This document shows, one piece after another, positions 26,828 to 36,621 of a stretch of DNA of 64,000 nt. The translations under genes and the position numbers were made by a program. The DNA is from Deltaproteobacteria bacterium. Lineage in GTDB: Bacteria; Desulfobacterota; Syntrophobacteria; Syntrophobacterales; Syntrophobacteraceae. The notes beneath the pieces were generated by a model that searched no databases, was not told the origin of the DNA, and saw only the letters and a list, made by a program, of their open reading frames with translations. The number at the start of each line of letters is the position of its first letter. Within the stretch, counting starts at the first letter, position 1. Where the stretch lies: assembly GCA_021777755.1 (NCBI GenBank), contig JAJYDE010000009.1, positions 1 through 64,000 on the forward strand, given 5' to 3'.

Positions 26828-28414
26828 ATGACGTTCAGAAACTATATAATTGTGCCGATTACGCTGGCTGCCGCATTTTTATCGATGCAGGGCTGCCTCA
26901 AAGTTGGACCGGATTTCGTCAAACCTGCGGCACCGGTATCAAGCAAATGGCAGGAAGCCGGGAAAAAGCAGCTAAAGGACAAGCCGGCCAATTACCGCGA
27001 GTGGTGGAAAAGCTTCGGCGACCCGGATCTGAATCGCATCATCGCCCGGGCCTACGGCGACAATCTGTCGCTAAAGATAGCCGCGGTAAACGTTCTTCAG
27101 GCCCGTGCCCAGCTTGGAACCGCGGTCGGGAAGCTCTACCCTCAGACCCAGCAGGCGGCGGCCTCGATGCAATTCAACCGCTTCAGCCCCTACTCCACGC
27201 TGTCGCTTTTTCCGGGCGCCAACGCGCTGAACAATTACTGGCTCGATCAAGCCGGTTTAAACGTGGCCTGGGAGCTTGATTTCTGGGGCAAATACAGACG
27301 AGAGGTGGCATCGGCGGATGCGACCTGGCGTGCAAGTCTTGCCGATTATGACAACGCGCTGGTGTCTCTTACCGCCGACGCGGCAAATTACTATATCCAG
27401 ATCAGGACACTTCAAAATCGCATCGAGATTGCCAGGGAAAATCTCAAAACTCAAAAGGAAAGCATGAGGATAGCCGAGGATCGCTTTAAAGCCGGTTCGA
27501 CCTCGGAAAGAGACGTCGAGCAGGCAAAAACGGTTTTGTACAATACCCTGGCGACCATCCCGGTTTTTCAGCAACAACTGAAGCAGAACGAAAACGCTCT
27601 TTGCACGCTGCTTGGAATGCCACCGAGGAATATTTCCGATCTGCTTCGGGGTCCCAAGACCATTCCGGTCCCACCTCCGAGCATCGCGGTGGGGATCCCC
27701 GCAGACCTTCTCAGGCGCCGCCCCGATATTCGCGGCGCAGAACTCAAGGCCGCCGCCCAAAGCGAGCAGATCGGCATCGCCAAGGCTGACCTCTACCCGG
27801 CGTTTTCACTGACCGGCTCCTTTGATTTTCTGGCGAGCAATTTCGGACCGGCCAAACTCACACAGATGTTCAACGCCAATTCGGCAAGCATTACCGCCGG
27901 TCCCGGAATACAGTGGAATATATTAAACTACGGACAAATCACCAACAATGTGCGCGCCCAGGATGCCTCATTCCAGGCGCTGCTTCTGACCTACAAGAAC
28001 ACGGTGCTCACCGCGCAGCAGGAAGTCGAAAACTATCTGACGGGGTTTCTGCGTTCCCAGGAAAACGCCCGAAGCCTAGCCCGGGCCGCGTCGGCGGCCA
28101 AGCGCTCCCTGGATCTGGCTTTCATACAGTACTCGAACGGAAGCACGGACTTCACCACGGTCCTCACCGCCCACCAGGCGTTGCTTAGCGCCCAGGACAG
28201 TCTCGCCACAGCCTTGGGCAATATAGCCCTCAATCTCGTGGGGGTCTACAAGGCCCTGGGCGGAGGGTGGGAAATCAGGCGGGGCAAAGACATACTGCCT
28301 CCGCGAATAAAGGAAATGATGGCAAAGCGAACGAACTGGGGGGCTCTGCTCAGCCCGGCCGTTTATTTGCCCCCGCCCTGCAAGCAGCCCGACATTCGCA
28401 AACCGGACTGGTAG
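26828..28414 (+). CDS. outer membrane efflux lipoprotein (NodT/OprM family)
   Basis: Outer membrane channel of a tripartite RND pump, about 528 aa. The signal peptide ends in a lipobox, SMQGC, so Cys is lipidated. Two repeated TolC-type domains follow, each with long helical hairpins (ARAQLGTAVGKLYPQTQQ, RPDIRGAELKAAAQSEQIGI). The ATG at 26828 gives this signal peptide; an upstream ATG at 26792 would add an unusual extension. First gene of the efflux operon, with 44 bases to the next gene. Substrate unknown. Confidence 0.88.
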   Translation: MTFRNYIIVPITLAAAFLSMQGCLKVGPDFVKPAAPVSSKWQEAGKKQLKDKPANYREWWKSFGDPDLNRIIARAYGDNLSLKIAAVNVLQARAQLGTAVGKLYPQTQQAAASMQFNRFSPYSTLSLFPGANALNNYWLDQAGLNVAWELDFWGKYRREVASADATWRASLADYDNALVSLTADAANYYIQIRTLQNRIEIARENLKTQKESMRIAEDRFKAGSTSERDVEQAKTVLYNTLATIPVFQQQLKQNENALCTLLGMPPRNISDLLRGPKTIPVPPPSIAVGIPADLLRRRPDIRGAELKAAAQSEQIGIAKADLYPAFSLTGSFDFLASNFGPAKLTQMFNANSASITAGPGIQWNILNYGQITNNVRAQDASFQALLLTYKNTVLTAQQEVENYLTGFLRSQENARSLARAASAAKRSLDLAFIQYSNGSTDFTTVLTAHQALLSAQDSLATALGNIALNLVGVYKALGGGWEIRRGKDILPPRIKEMMAKRTNWGALLSPAVYLPPPCKQPDIRKPDW

Positions 28415-28458
28415 GGACCGGCCGTAGTCCGCCACAACATGCAGTCGTTGGAGAAATC

Positions 28459-29652
28459 ATGATTTCGCTCAAAGCAAGAAAAGTCGCCGGCGCCGTATTA
28501 GCCGGCCTTTTGCTGACCGTTCCCGCGGGCTGCGGCAAAAAGCAGCAGGCCTCCTTCGCCTTTCCTCCCCCCAAGGTCACGGTAAGCCGACCCGAGTGGC
28601 GCGACATCGTCGATTACCTGGACGTGAGCGGCAACACGCAGGCCGAGAACACGGTGCAGCTTCCCGCGCGGGTGGAAGGCTACCTCCTGGGGGTCTATTT
28701 CAAAGACGGGGATATTGTCAAAAAGGGGCAACTCCTGTTTCTCATCCAGCAGGACACCTACAACGCCCAACTCCAGCAGGCCGAAGGAAACGTGCAAAAC
28801 CAGGAGGCGCTTTTAAAGCACGCGCAGATTGAGTTTGCGCGCTATTCGAAGCTCTATGCCCAAAAGGCGGCCGCGGATACCGACGTCGAGAACTGGCGCT
28901 ATCAGCGCGACACGGCCCGGGCCGGTCTTCTTTCGGCCAAGGCCCAGCGCGACCTTGCAAAACTCAACCTGAGCTATACCCGGGTGAGCGCGCCCTTTAC
29001 CGGACGAATCGACAGACGGCTGGTCGATCCCGGAAACCTCGTCGGAGCCGCGGGCAGTAACACCACTCTGGCCGTCATCACCCAGATCAATCCGATGTAT
29101 ATCTATTTCAACATCGCCGAGACGGCTATTCCGCATTACCTGCAAGAGCTGCGAAGCTGTGCTCTCAAGGGCGCCAAGACCAAGGGCGCCATCTGCAGAT
29201 TTCCGGTTTCCATGGGGCTTGCCACCGAAAAGGGATACCCGCACCAGGGCTATCTCGATTTCGCCGCCAGTACGGTAAGCACATCGACTGGCACGCTGCT
29301 TCTCAGGGGAGTCGTCCCCAACCCGGCCGGGGCCATGCTTCCCGGGCAGTTCGTAAGAATAAGGCTTCCCGAGGGGCAAAAGCATCGAGCCGTCCTTATC
29401 GCGCAGGCCGCGGTGCAGTACGATCAGCAAGGGTCCTATGTTCTGATTGTAAATCCCAAGGACAACACGGTTTCCCGCCGCGAGGTCAAGGTGGGCTCCG
29501 TCCAGGGATTTTCCTACGCGATAAAAGAAGGTCTTAAGGGAGACGAACTGGTCGTGACCAAGGGGGTGCTCCAGGCGGTGCCGGGCAGGAAAGTGATTCC
29601 TGTCATAGCGCCCGATTCCCCCAAGGGAACCTCTAAGGGAACAACCAAATGA
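28459..29652 (+). CDS. RND efflux periplasmic adaptor (membrane fusion protein)
   Basis: A 397-aa AcrA/MexA-like adaptor. The N-terminus (TVPAGCGKK) is a lipoprotein signal with Cys. Lipoyl-like halves flank a helical hairpin (about 90-170: LQQAEGNVQNQEALLKHAQIE), followed by beta-barrel and membrane-proximal domains. It links the inner-membrane pump to the outer channel. ATG 28459 follows a GGAGAAATC site. Its stop overlaps the pump gene start as ATGA. No regulator gene is adjacent. Confidence 0.9.
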   Translation: MISLKARKVAGAVLAGLLLTVPAGCGKKQQASFAFPPPKVTVSRPEWRDIVDYLDVSGNTQAENTVQLPARVEGYLLGVYFKDGDIVKKGQLLFLIQQDTYNAQLQQAEGNVQNQEALLKHAQIEFARYSKLYAQKAAADTDVENWRYQRDTARAGLLSAKAQRDLAKLNLSYTRVSAPFTGRIDRRLVDPGNLVGAAGSNTTLAVITQINPMYIYFNIAETAIPHYLQELRSCALKGAKTKGAICRFPVSMGLATEKGYPHQGYLDFAASTVSTSTGTLLLRGVVPNPAGAMLPGQFVRIRLPEGQKHRAVLIAQAAVQYDQQGSYVLIVNPKDNTVSRREVKVGSVQGFSYAIKEGLKGDELVVTKGVLQAVPGRKVIPVIAPDSPKGTSKGTTK

Positions 29653-32600
29653 TATCAGAGTTTTTTGTTGACAGACCTATTTTCGCAAACGTCATCGCCT
29701 TCGTTACAATCGTAATAGGCCTTGTCGCGCTCTACATACTGCCGGTTGCCCAATATCCCAATATCGTCCCGCCCACCATCCAGGTTTCGACGAGTTATCC
29801 GGGCGCAAGCGCCGAGGTGGTGGCCAAGACGATCGGAGTCCCGATCGAGCAGGCGGTAAACGGGGTTGAAAACGCCATCTACATGTCTTCGGTGAGCGCA
29901 AGCGACGGCTCCTACCTGCTAACCATCACCTTCAAGGTCGGAACCGACCTCAACACTTCGATAGCCCTCGTTCAGAACCTGGTAAACGGCGCGCTGGCCC
30001 AACTGCCTGCGGGGGCGACGAACCAGGGGGTGAGCGTAAAGAAGGTATCTCCCAACATCTTGCTGGTGGTAAGCCTTTATTCGCCTGACAACCGCTACAG
30101 CGAAAAGTTTCTGTCGAACTACGCGATCATCAATCTGCTAAACCCTCTGGCCCGAATACCGGGGGTCGCACAGACCCGGGTCTTCGGCTCGGGGGCCTAC
30201 AGCATGAGGGTGTGGCTCGATCCTTACAAGCTCCAGTACTATGGCCTTACGACCACGGACGTCATGGGGGCGATTCAGGGTCAAAACGTCCAGGTGGCCA
30301 CGGGCCGGCTCGGGGCCCCCCCGGTTCCCAAGGGACAGCCCCTGGAGTTTACCGTCAGCACGCTCGGGCGCCTTTCCAACGCCGCACAGTTTGAAAACAT
30401 CATCGTCAAAAGCGCCGGGTCGGCACTCGCACCCCAGATCGTACGGCTAAAAGACGTGGCCAAAATCGAGCTGGGCCAGCAGAGCTACGCCAACTTCGCC
30501 TATGCCAACGGTCTCAACACGGCCCTCATTCCCGTATTCGGCCTGCCTGACGCCAACGCCATAACGGTGGCAAACCACGTCTATAAATCCATGGCGACCA
30601 TGAGCAAGGAGTTCCCCAGCGGGCTCAAATACAGAATCCCCTACGACACGACCAAATTCGTTCGCGAGGCGATCTCCAAGGTCTATGAAACTCTGATCAT
30701 TGCCGGCATCCTCGTGCTGATCGTGGTGATGCTTTTCTTGCAAAACCTGCGGGCGATGCTCGTGCCGGCCACAACGGTGCCCGTCACCATCATCGGCGCG
30801 TTCATCGCCATTGCGGCCCTGGGATTCAGCGTCAACCTCATGACCCTTTTCGCGCTGATCCTCGCGATCGGCATCGTCGTCGACGACGCCATCGTCATCG
30901 TGGAAGGCACCTCTTACCACATCGAGCAGGGAATGGCGCCCAGGGAGGCGACCCTTAAAGCCATGAGCGAGCTTACCGGCCCGGTCATCGGAATCACGCT
31001 CGCTTTGGTCTCGGTTTTCCTTCCCGCCGCCTTTTTCCCGGGGATAACCGGGCAGATTTTTCGCCAGTTCGCCCTGGTCATCGCGGCCACAGCCGTTATC
31101 AGCGCCATAAACGCTCTTACTCTAAAGCCCGTCCAGTGCGCCTACTGGCTGAAGCCCCACAGCGAAAAGCGCCCCAACTGGTTCTATCGCGGCTTCAACC
31201 AGTTTTTCGAATGGCTCACCGACCTCTACATGGGAATAGTACGGGCCATGGTGAAACGGCCCTTCTTCATGCTCCTGGTTTTCATAGGGATCATTTCGTT
31301 CACGGCCTGGCAATTTATCGAACGTCCGACCGGTTTTCTGCCGACCGAAGACCAGGGATACGGCGTTTTGCTCTGCCGGCTGCCCGAAGGGGCCTCGCTC
31401 GATCGCAACAACGCGGTGGCGACCAAAATAAATCACATCCTCAAACACGCCCCGGGCGTGGCCGGCTGGGTTACGATCGGCGGCTTTTCCTTTCTGGATT
31501 TCGCAAGCGAATCCAATTACTCCTCGACGTTTGTCACCTACCAGGACTGGGATAAGCGCGGTTCGGCCTTGAGCCAGGAAAAGATCCTGGGCTACATCAA
31601 CTCTCACCTGGCCACCCTCCAGGATGCGCAGGCGATGATCATAACTCCGCCCCCCATCAGGGGACTGGGCCAGACCGGGGGCTTTCAACTCGAACTCGAA
31701 GACCGTGGAAACCTCGGAATGAAGGCGCTGCAGAAGGCGGCAACCGGCCTCCAACAGGCGGCCTTCACTCAACACAACCTGCAATACCTGCAGACCACCT
31801 TCAATACGAGCAATCCCGAGCTGTATCTCGATATCGACCGCACGAAGGCCGAAGCGCTGCAGGTGCCCCTGGCGAGCGTTTTCGCAACGCTCCAGAGCTA
31901 TCTGGGCTCCTCGTTCGTAAATCTATTCAACAAGTTCAATCAGGTCTACCAGGTCTATGTCCAGGCGGGCAGCAAGTATCGGCTGAGTCCCGCCGATATC
32001 GGCAACCTCTACGTGCGAAACACTTCGGGAGGAATGGTCCCCTTGAGCACCCTGCTCAGCGTGAAACACACGCTGGGCTCGGAGGTGATCACCCGTTACA
32101 ACCTCTATCCCGCCGCGACCTTTTTCGGCCAGGCCGCCCACGGATACAGCTCCGGCCAGGCCCTGTCGACTATGGAAAATCTCGCGGCCCATACCCTGCC
32201 CCCCGGAATCGACTACGACTGGACATCCACCAGCTACCAGGAAAAACAGGTTGGAAACCAGGCCTACTTCATCTACGCTCTTTCGATCTTTTTGGTCTAC
32301 ATGGTGCTTGCGGCCCTTTATGAAAGTTGGACCTCGCCGGCGGCAATCATCCTGGTCGTGCCGATCGCTCTTGTGGGCGTGCTTGTGGCGCTGTGGCTTC
32401 GGGGCAATGAATCCGACCTCTACACCCAGGTCGGACTGGTTCTCATGATCGCGCTGGCCAGCAAAAACGCCATCCTTATCGTCGAGTTCGCAAGAGACCT
32501 TCACAAGGCGGGCATGTCGGTCAGCGAGGCGGCCATCGAAGCGACCCGCAGACGGTTTCGTCCGATCCTCATGACCTCCTTCGCCTTCATTCTGGGGGTT

Positions 32601-32786
32601 TTCCCGCTCGTTGTGGCCTTCGGGGCCGGCGCAGCCAGCCAGCAAGACCTCGGAACGGTGGTCTTTGGCGGGATGATTGCCTCCACCCTTCTGGCCATAC
32701 CCTTCGTGCCGGTCTTTTTCGTGCTTTTCGAACGGCTAAGCGAACGCATGCACCCCGCGAAATCTGTCGAGGAGACTTTCGAGTAG
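29649..32786 (+). CDS. RND multidrug efflux transporter (AcrB/MexB type)
   Basis: Inner membrane pump, 1045 aa, of the hydrophobe/amphiphile efflux-1 class. It begins ISEFFVDRPIFANVIAF, has two large periplasmic loops and 12 predicted transmembrane segments, with the proton-relay pair seen as ILAIGIVVDDAIVIVEG (Asp-Asp in TM4) and the conserved Lys in LASKNAILIVEFA (TM10). TM11-12 runs through the TSFAFILGVFPLV and ASTLLAIPFVPVFFV segments. It ends the operon outer channel-adaptor-pump. Confidence 0.95.
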   Translation: MISEFFVDRPIFANVIAFVTIVIGLVALYILPVAQYPNIVPPTIQVSTSYPGASAEVVAKTIGVPIEQAVNGVENAIYMSSVSASDGSYLLTITFKVGTDLNTSIALVQNLVNGALAQLPAGATNQGVSVKKVSPNILLVVSLYSPDNRYSEKFLSNYAIINLLNPLARIPGVAQTRVFGSGAYSMRVWLDPYKLQYYGLTTTDVMGAIQGQNVQVATGRLGAPPVPKGQPLEFTVSTLGRLSNAAQFENIIVKSAGSALAPQIVRLKDVAKIELGQQSYANFAYANGLNTALIPVFGLPDANAITVANHVYKSMATMSKEFPSGLKYRIPYDTTKFVREAISKVYETLIIAGILVLIVVMLFLQNLRAMLVPATTVPVTIIGAFIAIAALGFSVNLMTLFALILAIGIVVDDAIVIVEGTSYHIEQGMAPREATLKAMSELTGPVIGITLALVSVFLPAAFFPGITGQIFRQFALVIAATAVISAINALTLKPVQCAYWLKPHSEKRPNWFYRGFNQFFEWLTDLYMGIVRAMVKRPFFMLLVFIGIISFTAWQFIERPTGFLPTEDQGYGVLLCRLPEGASLDRNNAVATKINHILKHAPGVAGWVTIGGFSFLDFASESNYSSTFVTYQDWDKRGSALSQEKILGYINSHLATLQDAQAMIITPPPIRGLGQTGGFQLELEDRGNLGMKALQKAATGLQQAAFTQHNLQYLQTTFNTSNPELYLDIDRTKAEALQVPLASVFATLQSYLGSSFVNLFNKFNQVYQVYVQAGSKYRLSPADIGNLYVRNTSGGMVPLSTLLSVKHTLGSEVITRYNLYPAATFFGQAAHGYSSGQALSTMENLAAHTLPPGIDYDWTSTSYQEKQVGNQAYFIYALSIFLVYMVLAALYESWTSPAAIILVVPIALVGVLVALWLRGNESDLYTQVGLVLMIALASKNAILIVEFARDLHKAGMSVSEAAIEATRRRFRPILMTSFAFILGVFPLVVAFGAGAASQQDLGTVVFGGMIASTLLAIPFVPVFFVLFERLSERMHPAKSVEETFE

Positions 32787-32860
32787 CTAAGAACAAGTAG
32801 CGGGTAGCGGGGGAAGACGCATCCCTTCAGTTGTTCCGGCCCGCCCCCGCCATGCGGCCC

Positions 32861-33211
32861 TTAATAGAGCCGGTATCCTCTCATACACCTCGAGTAGGCG
32901 TTGTGATACAGATAATTCCAGTTATTGGCCGAAGCGACCCCGCCTCCCAACGCGCCCACTCCGGCGCCAATTCCGGCACCCGCGCCAGGCGCTCCAGCGA
33001 TCGCACCGAAAAGGGCCCCCAAAGCGGCCCCTCCCACTGCGCCGCCCAGGACATTACCGCCCGAATTGGCATAAGAATTGGCATAGTCTCTAGCGTAGCC
33101 GTCGCAATAGGCCGGAGATCTGGCAAAACTCGTCCCCGGGCCGGCAAATACCAAACCGGCCGCCAGGAAGGCAGCCAGCAAGACATACGTCATCAGAGCC
33201 CTTTTTCCCAT
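32861..33211 (-). CDS. secreted glycine-zipper protein
   Basis: A 116-aa exported protein. A signal peptide (LLAAFLAAGLVFAGPGTSFA) precedes a YCDGYARDYANSYANS segment, then a long Gly/Ala-rich glycine-zipper stretch (GGAVGGAALGALFGAIAG and GAGAGIGAGVGALGGG), and a C-terminal Tyr/Cys tail (YHNAYSRCMRGYRLY). Such proteins sit in the envelope, often resembling outer-membrane SlyB/OmpA-like glycine-zipper proteins. Function unknown. It converges with the RND pump gene. Confidence 0.75.
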   Translation of the reverse strand: MGKRALMTYVLLAAFLAAGLVFAGPGTSFARSPAYCDGYARDYANSYANSGGNVLGGAVGGAALGALFGAIAGAPGAGAGIGAGVGALGGGVASANNWNYLYHNAYSRCMRGYRLY

Positions 33212-33306
33212 AGATGCCTCCCATTTATGAGTAGTACAGTAAAGATAAGCACTGCCGGTCCCAAATGAAGCATCTTTTTTTTGAATTCAGCAATTGAGCG
33301 AGGAGA

Positions 33307-33352
33307 TAAAAAAAGGAGAGCCGGAATCAAGGGGGGGGACCCAGCTTCCGGC
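33307..33352 (-). terminator. intrinsic terminator, minus strand
   Basis: The stem GCCGGAA (33346-33352 read on minus) pairs with TTCCGGC (33320-33326) and is followed on the minus strand by TCTCCTTTTTTT. It lies about 140 bases downstream of the alpha/beta hydrolase stop. Confidence 0.6.
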
Positions 33353-33493
33353 TTCCAAGAGGGATAAAAAACGGTTCATCTTCTGATTCTAATATCGGGA
33401 GATCGGAGCCGGGACTTTAAACCTTTTTTTATCCGCGGCCTTTTTCACCCTCCGAAGAACCCGGGAGCAGCGGGCGGGATTTCACCGTCTCTG

Positions 33494-34279
33494 TCAGCTT
33501 CCCAGGAAGTCTGGGATCGTCCGGTTGAAAGCCTCGCAGGCCTCGATATTGCAAAGATGCAGAGCGCCGGGCATGAGGGCAAGCCGGGCGCCTTCAATGC
33601 GTTCCCTTATGGCCATGGCCGCGCTTACGGGCGTACTTTCATCCCGGCTTCCGGCAACAACCAGAGTCGGCGCGACAACTATCCCCAGTTCCCCGGAAAT
33701 ATCGAAGGCGCCGATGGCTCGCGAACAACCGATGTAGCCGTCCACGGGTGTGTCGAGGATCATCCGGCGAATCTTTTCGCTCCATTGCGGATGGTCGCGG
33801 CGAAATTCATCACTTAGCCAGCGTTTCAATGTATCGGGGGCCAGAGCCTCCATTCCCCCGTTTTGCGCCGCCCGGATGCGCTCTTCCCACAAAGGAGCGG
33901 TTTCGGGAGGAACACGGCAGGTGGTGCTGGCCAAGACGAGCCTGTCGAGCAGGTGGGGATACCTGCAGGCCAGGACCTGTCCGATCATGCCGCCCATGGA
34001 GATGCCCACGAAGTGAGTGCGGGCTATCCCGAGGCGATCGAGCAAGCCGATCAGATCGGCGGTGAGCATTTCGAGGTCATAGGGACCCGGTGGGGCGGAG
34101 GATGCGCCATGGCCGCGGGTATCGAAGCGCAGCACCCGGAATCTGTCCCCAAGAGCCGGCATCTGTTGGTCCCACAATCGCAGGGAACAGGCCAGAGAGT
34201 GGCTCAGGGTGACAACCGGCGCACCTTCCCGGCCCTCAATTTCATAGTGAATCACCAACTCTTTTAACGCGGCCTCCAT
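33494..34279 (-). CDS. alpha/beta hydrolase, 3-oxoadipate enol-lactonase-like
   Basis: A 261-aa alpha/beta hydrolase. Nucleophile Ser is in GISMGGMIG (near residue 95), the acid in AGSRDESTP, and His in ALHLCNIE near the C-terminus; the early oxyanion segment is LSHSLACSLRLWDQQ and the motif FDTRGHGAS follows. The sequence is closest in style to PcaD (hydrolysis of 3-oxoadipate enol-lactone), but no other beta-ketoadipate genes are near and this class is often mis-assigned, so only esterase/lactonase is safe. Confidence 0.8.
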   Translation of the reverse strand: MEAALKELVIHYEIEGREGAPVVTLSHSLACSLRLWDQQMPALGDRFRVLRFDTRGHGASSAPPGPYDLEMLTADLIGLLDRLGIARTHFVGISMGGMIGQVLACRYPHLLDRLVLASTTCRVPPETAPLWEERIRAAQNGGMEALAPDTLKRWLSDEFRRDHPQWSEKIRRMILDTPVDGYIGCSRAIGAFDISGELGIVVAPTLVVAGSRDESTPVSAAMAIRERIEGARLALMPGALHLCNIEACEAFNRTIPDFLGS

Positions 34280-34310
34280 TCCTCTCCTTTTTGCAATCTC
34301 ACCTCGGGAT

Positions 34311-34739
34311 TCATGACAACTCGCCGCCTCTTTGCGACTCCAACAGAAACGTCATCGGAACCTTGGACGCGTCACCATTGGGAGGCGTCGGCAAACACGC
34401 GGAGAGTTGGCTTTCCGGCGCCGGGAAACGACGAACGGCGTGTTCCTTGAGCCGGACGGCGACCGCGGACACCCGCTCGTTTTCCATGAGGGTCCCGGTG
34501 AGATGAATAAGCGGGATCAAAGCATCTTCGTGACAGCCCGGACACTGGGCGGTATTAAAGATCGTATCGCACTGGTAGCAGACATACATGCCGCGAATGG
34601 GCGCAAAAATCGCGGGGGGGTCCGGCCTGTCCTTCCCGCGGGATTTTTTGCCCAAAGATACAACGCCCGCGGTGGCTAAAGACAGGAAAGCCAAGAGAAA
34701 AATCGCCAAAGCACAATGGGAGAAAAATCCGATCAGCAT
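34311..34739 (-). CDS. membrane-anchored zinc-ribbon protein
   Basis: A 142-aa protein. ATG 34739 follows an AAGGAGG site. An N-terminal hydrophobic segment (FFSHCALAIFLLAFLSLATAG) anchors it, a basic linker follows, then a zinc-ribbon-like pair, CYQCDTIF...CPGC (about 53-69), with an ALIPLIHLTGT segment. No catalytic motif seen. Function unknown; it lies 31 bases downstream of the hydrolase start in the same direction, so they may be co-transcribed. Confidence 0.65.
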   Translation of the reverse strand: MLIGFFSHCALAIFLLAFLSLATAGVVSLGKKSRGKDRPDPPAIFAPIRGMYVCYQCDTIFNTAQCPGCHEDALIPLIHLTGTLMENERVSAVAVRLKEHAVRRFPAPESQLSACLPTPPNGDASKVPMTFLLESQRGGELS

Positions 34740-35116
34740 GAGAATGCCCTCCTTTTGTAATTGTCTTACAAGCTCGGCGCAACGCCAAATCGACAACCGC
34801 CGGGATATGGACCTTTGAGATTGCCGCGGATATGAGGGTGACAAGCGTCTTGATTGATCCCGGTTCGACTTCAGGTCTGCAAAAGATACGATGCCAAGTT
34901 AACAACGCCGGATCGAGGGATAAAGTAGGAGAAAGTAGTATTCTCTTCACTAGGTGCGGGTAGAATTCAGGGGAGGGTTTCAGCCTATCGGAAGCATTCG
35001 ACAATGAAAGTCAATAAATTTGTAAAGATAGTTGTCAATTTTTCCGAAATAACTGTAGACGAACGGGGAACGGGGAAAAAGCGGCCGGGGACCGGCCACA
35101 GAGGCGCCTTACCGCA
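34740..35116. other. divergent intergenic region
   Basis: No gene supported. It holds the ribosome-binding site of the zinc-ribbon gene (minus) and should hold the promoters of that gene and of the cNMP-HDOD gene (plus). AT-rich around 35010-35050. No operator recognised. Confidence 0.45.
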
Positions 35117-36475
35117 ATGAGGTCCAATCTTATGGTTCAGAGGGATAAAAGAGAAAATCGCGCTTTTCCGGCCATCTTTTCACGGCTCGGCCCCGAGGAA
35201 CAGATCAAGCTTTTCAACACCGGAGCGGTCAGGAAGTTGGCCGAAGAGGAGCCGCTTTTCAAGAAGGGAGAGGTCGATAAAAACATCTACTGGGTCCTCA
35301 ACGGCACACTCAGGGTCCTAACGCGGGGTTCGGACCCGCCGGGCAGAAAGTTCGAAACGGGCGAACTGGTTGGGGAAACCACTCTTTTGAGCCCCGCCGG
35401 CAGAAAGTTTTCGGTCATAGCCATCGAAGCTTCGGCGGTCTTCCGGCTGAGTCCGGAGGCGCTGAACGCGCTTGACCCGGAAACTCGGGGGCAAATTTTC
35501 AAGATAATCCACGACACGGTTTGCGGCCGTCTGGGGTCGTTGGAAGAACAAACCGAAACGGCGCGGCGCCGGGAGGCCGCCCTGAGCAAATATGTCGAAA
35601 AATCCCGCAGACCGCTCGAAAGATATGAACGTTCGGAAGTGATCACGACCATAGTCGATAACATGCCGATACTGCCCCTGCACATCACGCAGCTGATCGG
35701 ACTGCTTTCGAGCGACACGCCCTCGGCGCGGGAGGTGGCCGCGCTGGCCAAACAGGACCCCTCCCTTGTCGTAGACATCCTCAAGACCATAAACTCCCCC
35801 CGCTTCCATCTGCCCAGGCAAATCACCGACATCTCCTATGCGATAACCTATCTCGGATTCAATGAAGTCTACCATATCGCGGTATCGCGCGGGCTCATGA
35901 AGCTGATGCCCGACTCCGACGAGTTCCAGGAGGTCTATCGGCACTCTTTGTTCCTCTCCCATGTGGGGGCGGAGCTCTCGCACGCCTACGACAAGGATCT
36001 GGCGCCCCTTCTTGGCACAACCGGTCTTTTGCACGACGTGGGAAAGACGGTCGCCCTGCTGCTGCGAAAGCAATATCCGAAATGGTCGCTTTTTATCGCA
36101 ATGCTCGACAGCTCCAAACTGGGTTCGATGCTTCTAAAGCACTGGAACATCCCCGACAGGATCTGCGAGACGATAGAATACCAGACCTATCCGGCCTTTT
36201 GCCATCCCCTGGAAATCCCCTCGGCCCAAAAGATCGACATCGCTCTTTTGTATGTGGCGCACGTGGCCTGCGAACATATGAGCAAAGGGGAGACCAAAGC
36301 GATCGATCACCCCTATCTGGACGACTACCTGCGTCTTTTCGAGTTTTCCCACGGGGGCATCGAGCACATCGTGAAGGAGTGCATCCTCCCCGGACTTGCG
36401 GCAAAAGCGCAGTGGCTGCCCGAAAGCGTTCGAAGATTCATCCCGGCAACCCGGGCCGGACTGCGAAGACAATAG
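35117..36475 (+). CDS. cyclic-nucleotide-binding HDOD protein
   Basis: A 452-aa signalling protein. N-terminal cNMP-binding-like domain (about 20-130: EEEPLFKKGEVDKNIYWVLNG, FETGELVGETTLL, RKFSVIAIEASAVFRLS) precedes a coiled linker (about 140-175) and an HDOD domain (about 185-400: ARE VAALAKQDPSLVVDIL, ISYAITYLGFNEVYHIA, LLHDVGKT). The HD pair in GLLHDVGKT is present, unlike in many HDOD proteins. The ATG at 35117 is open; the true start may be the internal ATG six codons on. Such proteins join second-messenger levels to output partners. Confidence 0.8.
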   Translation: MRSNLMVQRDKRENRAFPAIFSRLGPEEQIKLFNTGAVRKLAEEEPLFKKGEVDKNIYWVLNGTLRVLTRGSDPPGRKFETGELVGETTLLSPAGRKFSVIAIEASAVFRLSPEALNALDPETRGQIFKIIHDTVCGRLGSLEEQTETARRREAALSKYVEKSRRPLERYERSEVITTIVDNMPILPLHITQLIGLLSSDTPSAREVAALAKQDPSLVVDILKTINSPRFHLPRQITDISYAITYLGFNEVYHIAVSRGLMKLMPDSDEFQEVYRHSLFLSHVGAELSHAYDKDLAPLLGTTGLLHDVGKTVALLLRKQYPKWSLFIAMLDSSKLGSMLLKHWNIPDRICETIEYQTYPAFCHPLEIPSAQKIDIALLYVAHVACEHMSKGETKAIDHPYLDDYLRLFEFSHGGIEHIVKECILPGLAAKAQWLPESVRRFIPATRAGLRRQ

Positions 36476-36621
36476 CCCCGGAGCGGCTCGATTAACCGGC
36501 CACTTTATGAACCAAACACTTGCTTTATCCCCGGTATGGACTAGAATAATCGAAAAACAGGTTTGCGATCATGGCTTCAGGCGGGTTGTTACCGTTTAAT
36601 CCGTAACAGGGGCAAGGGGGG

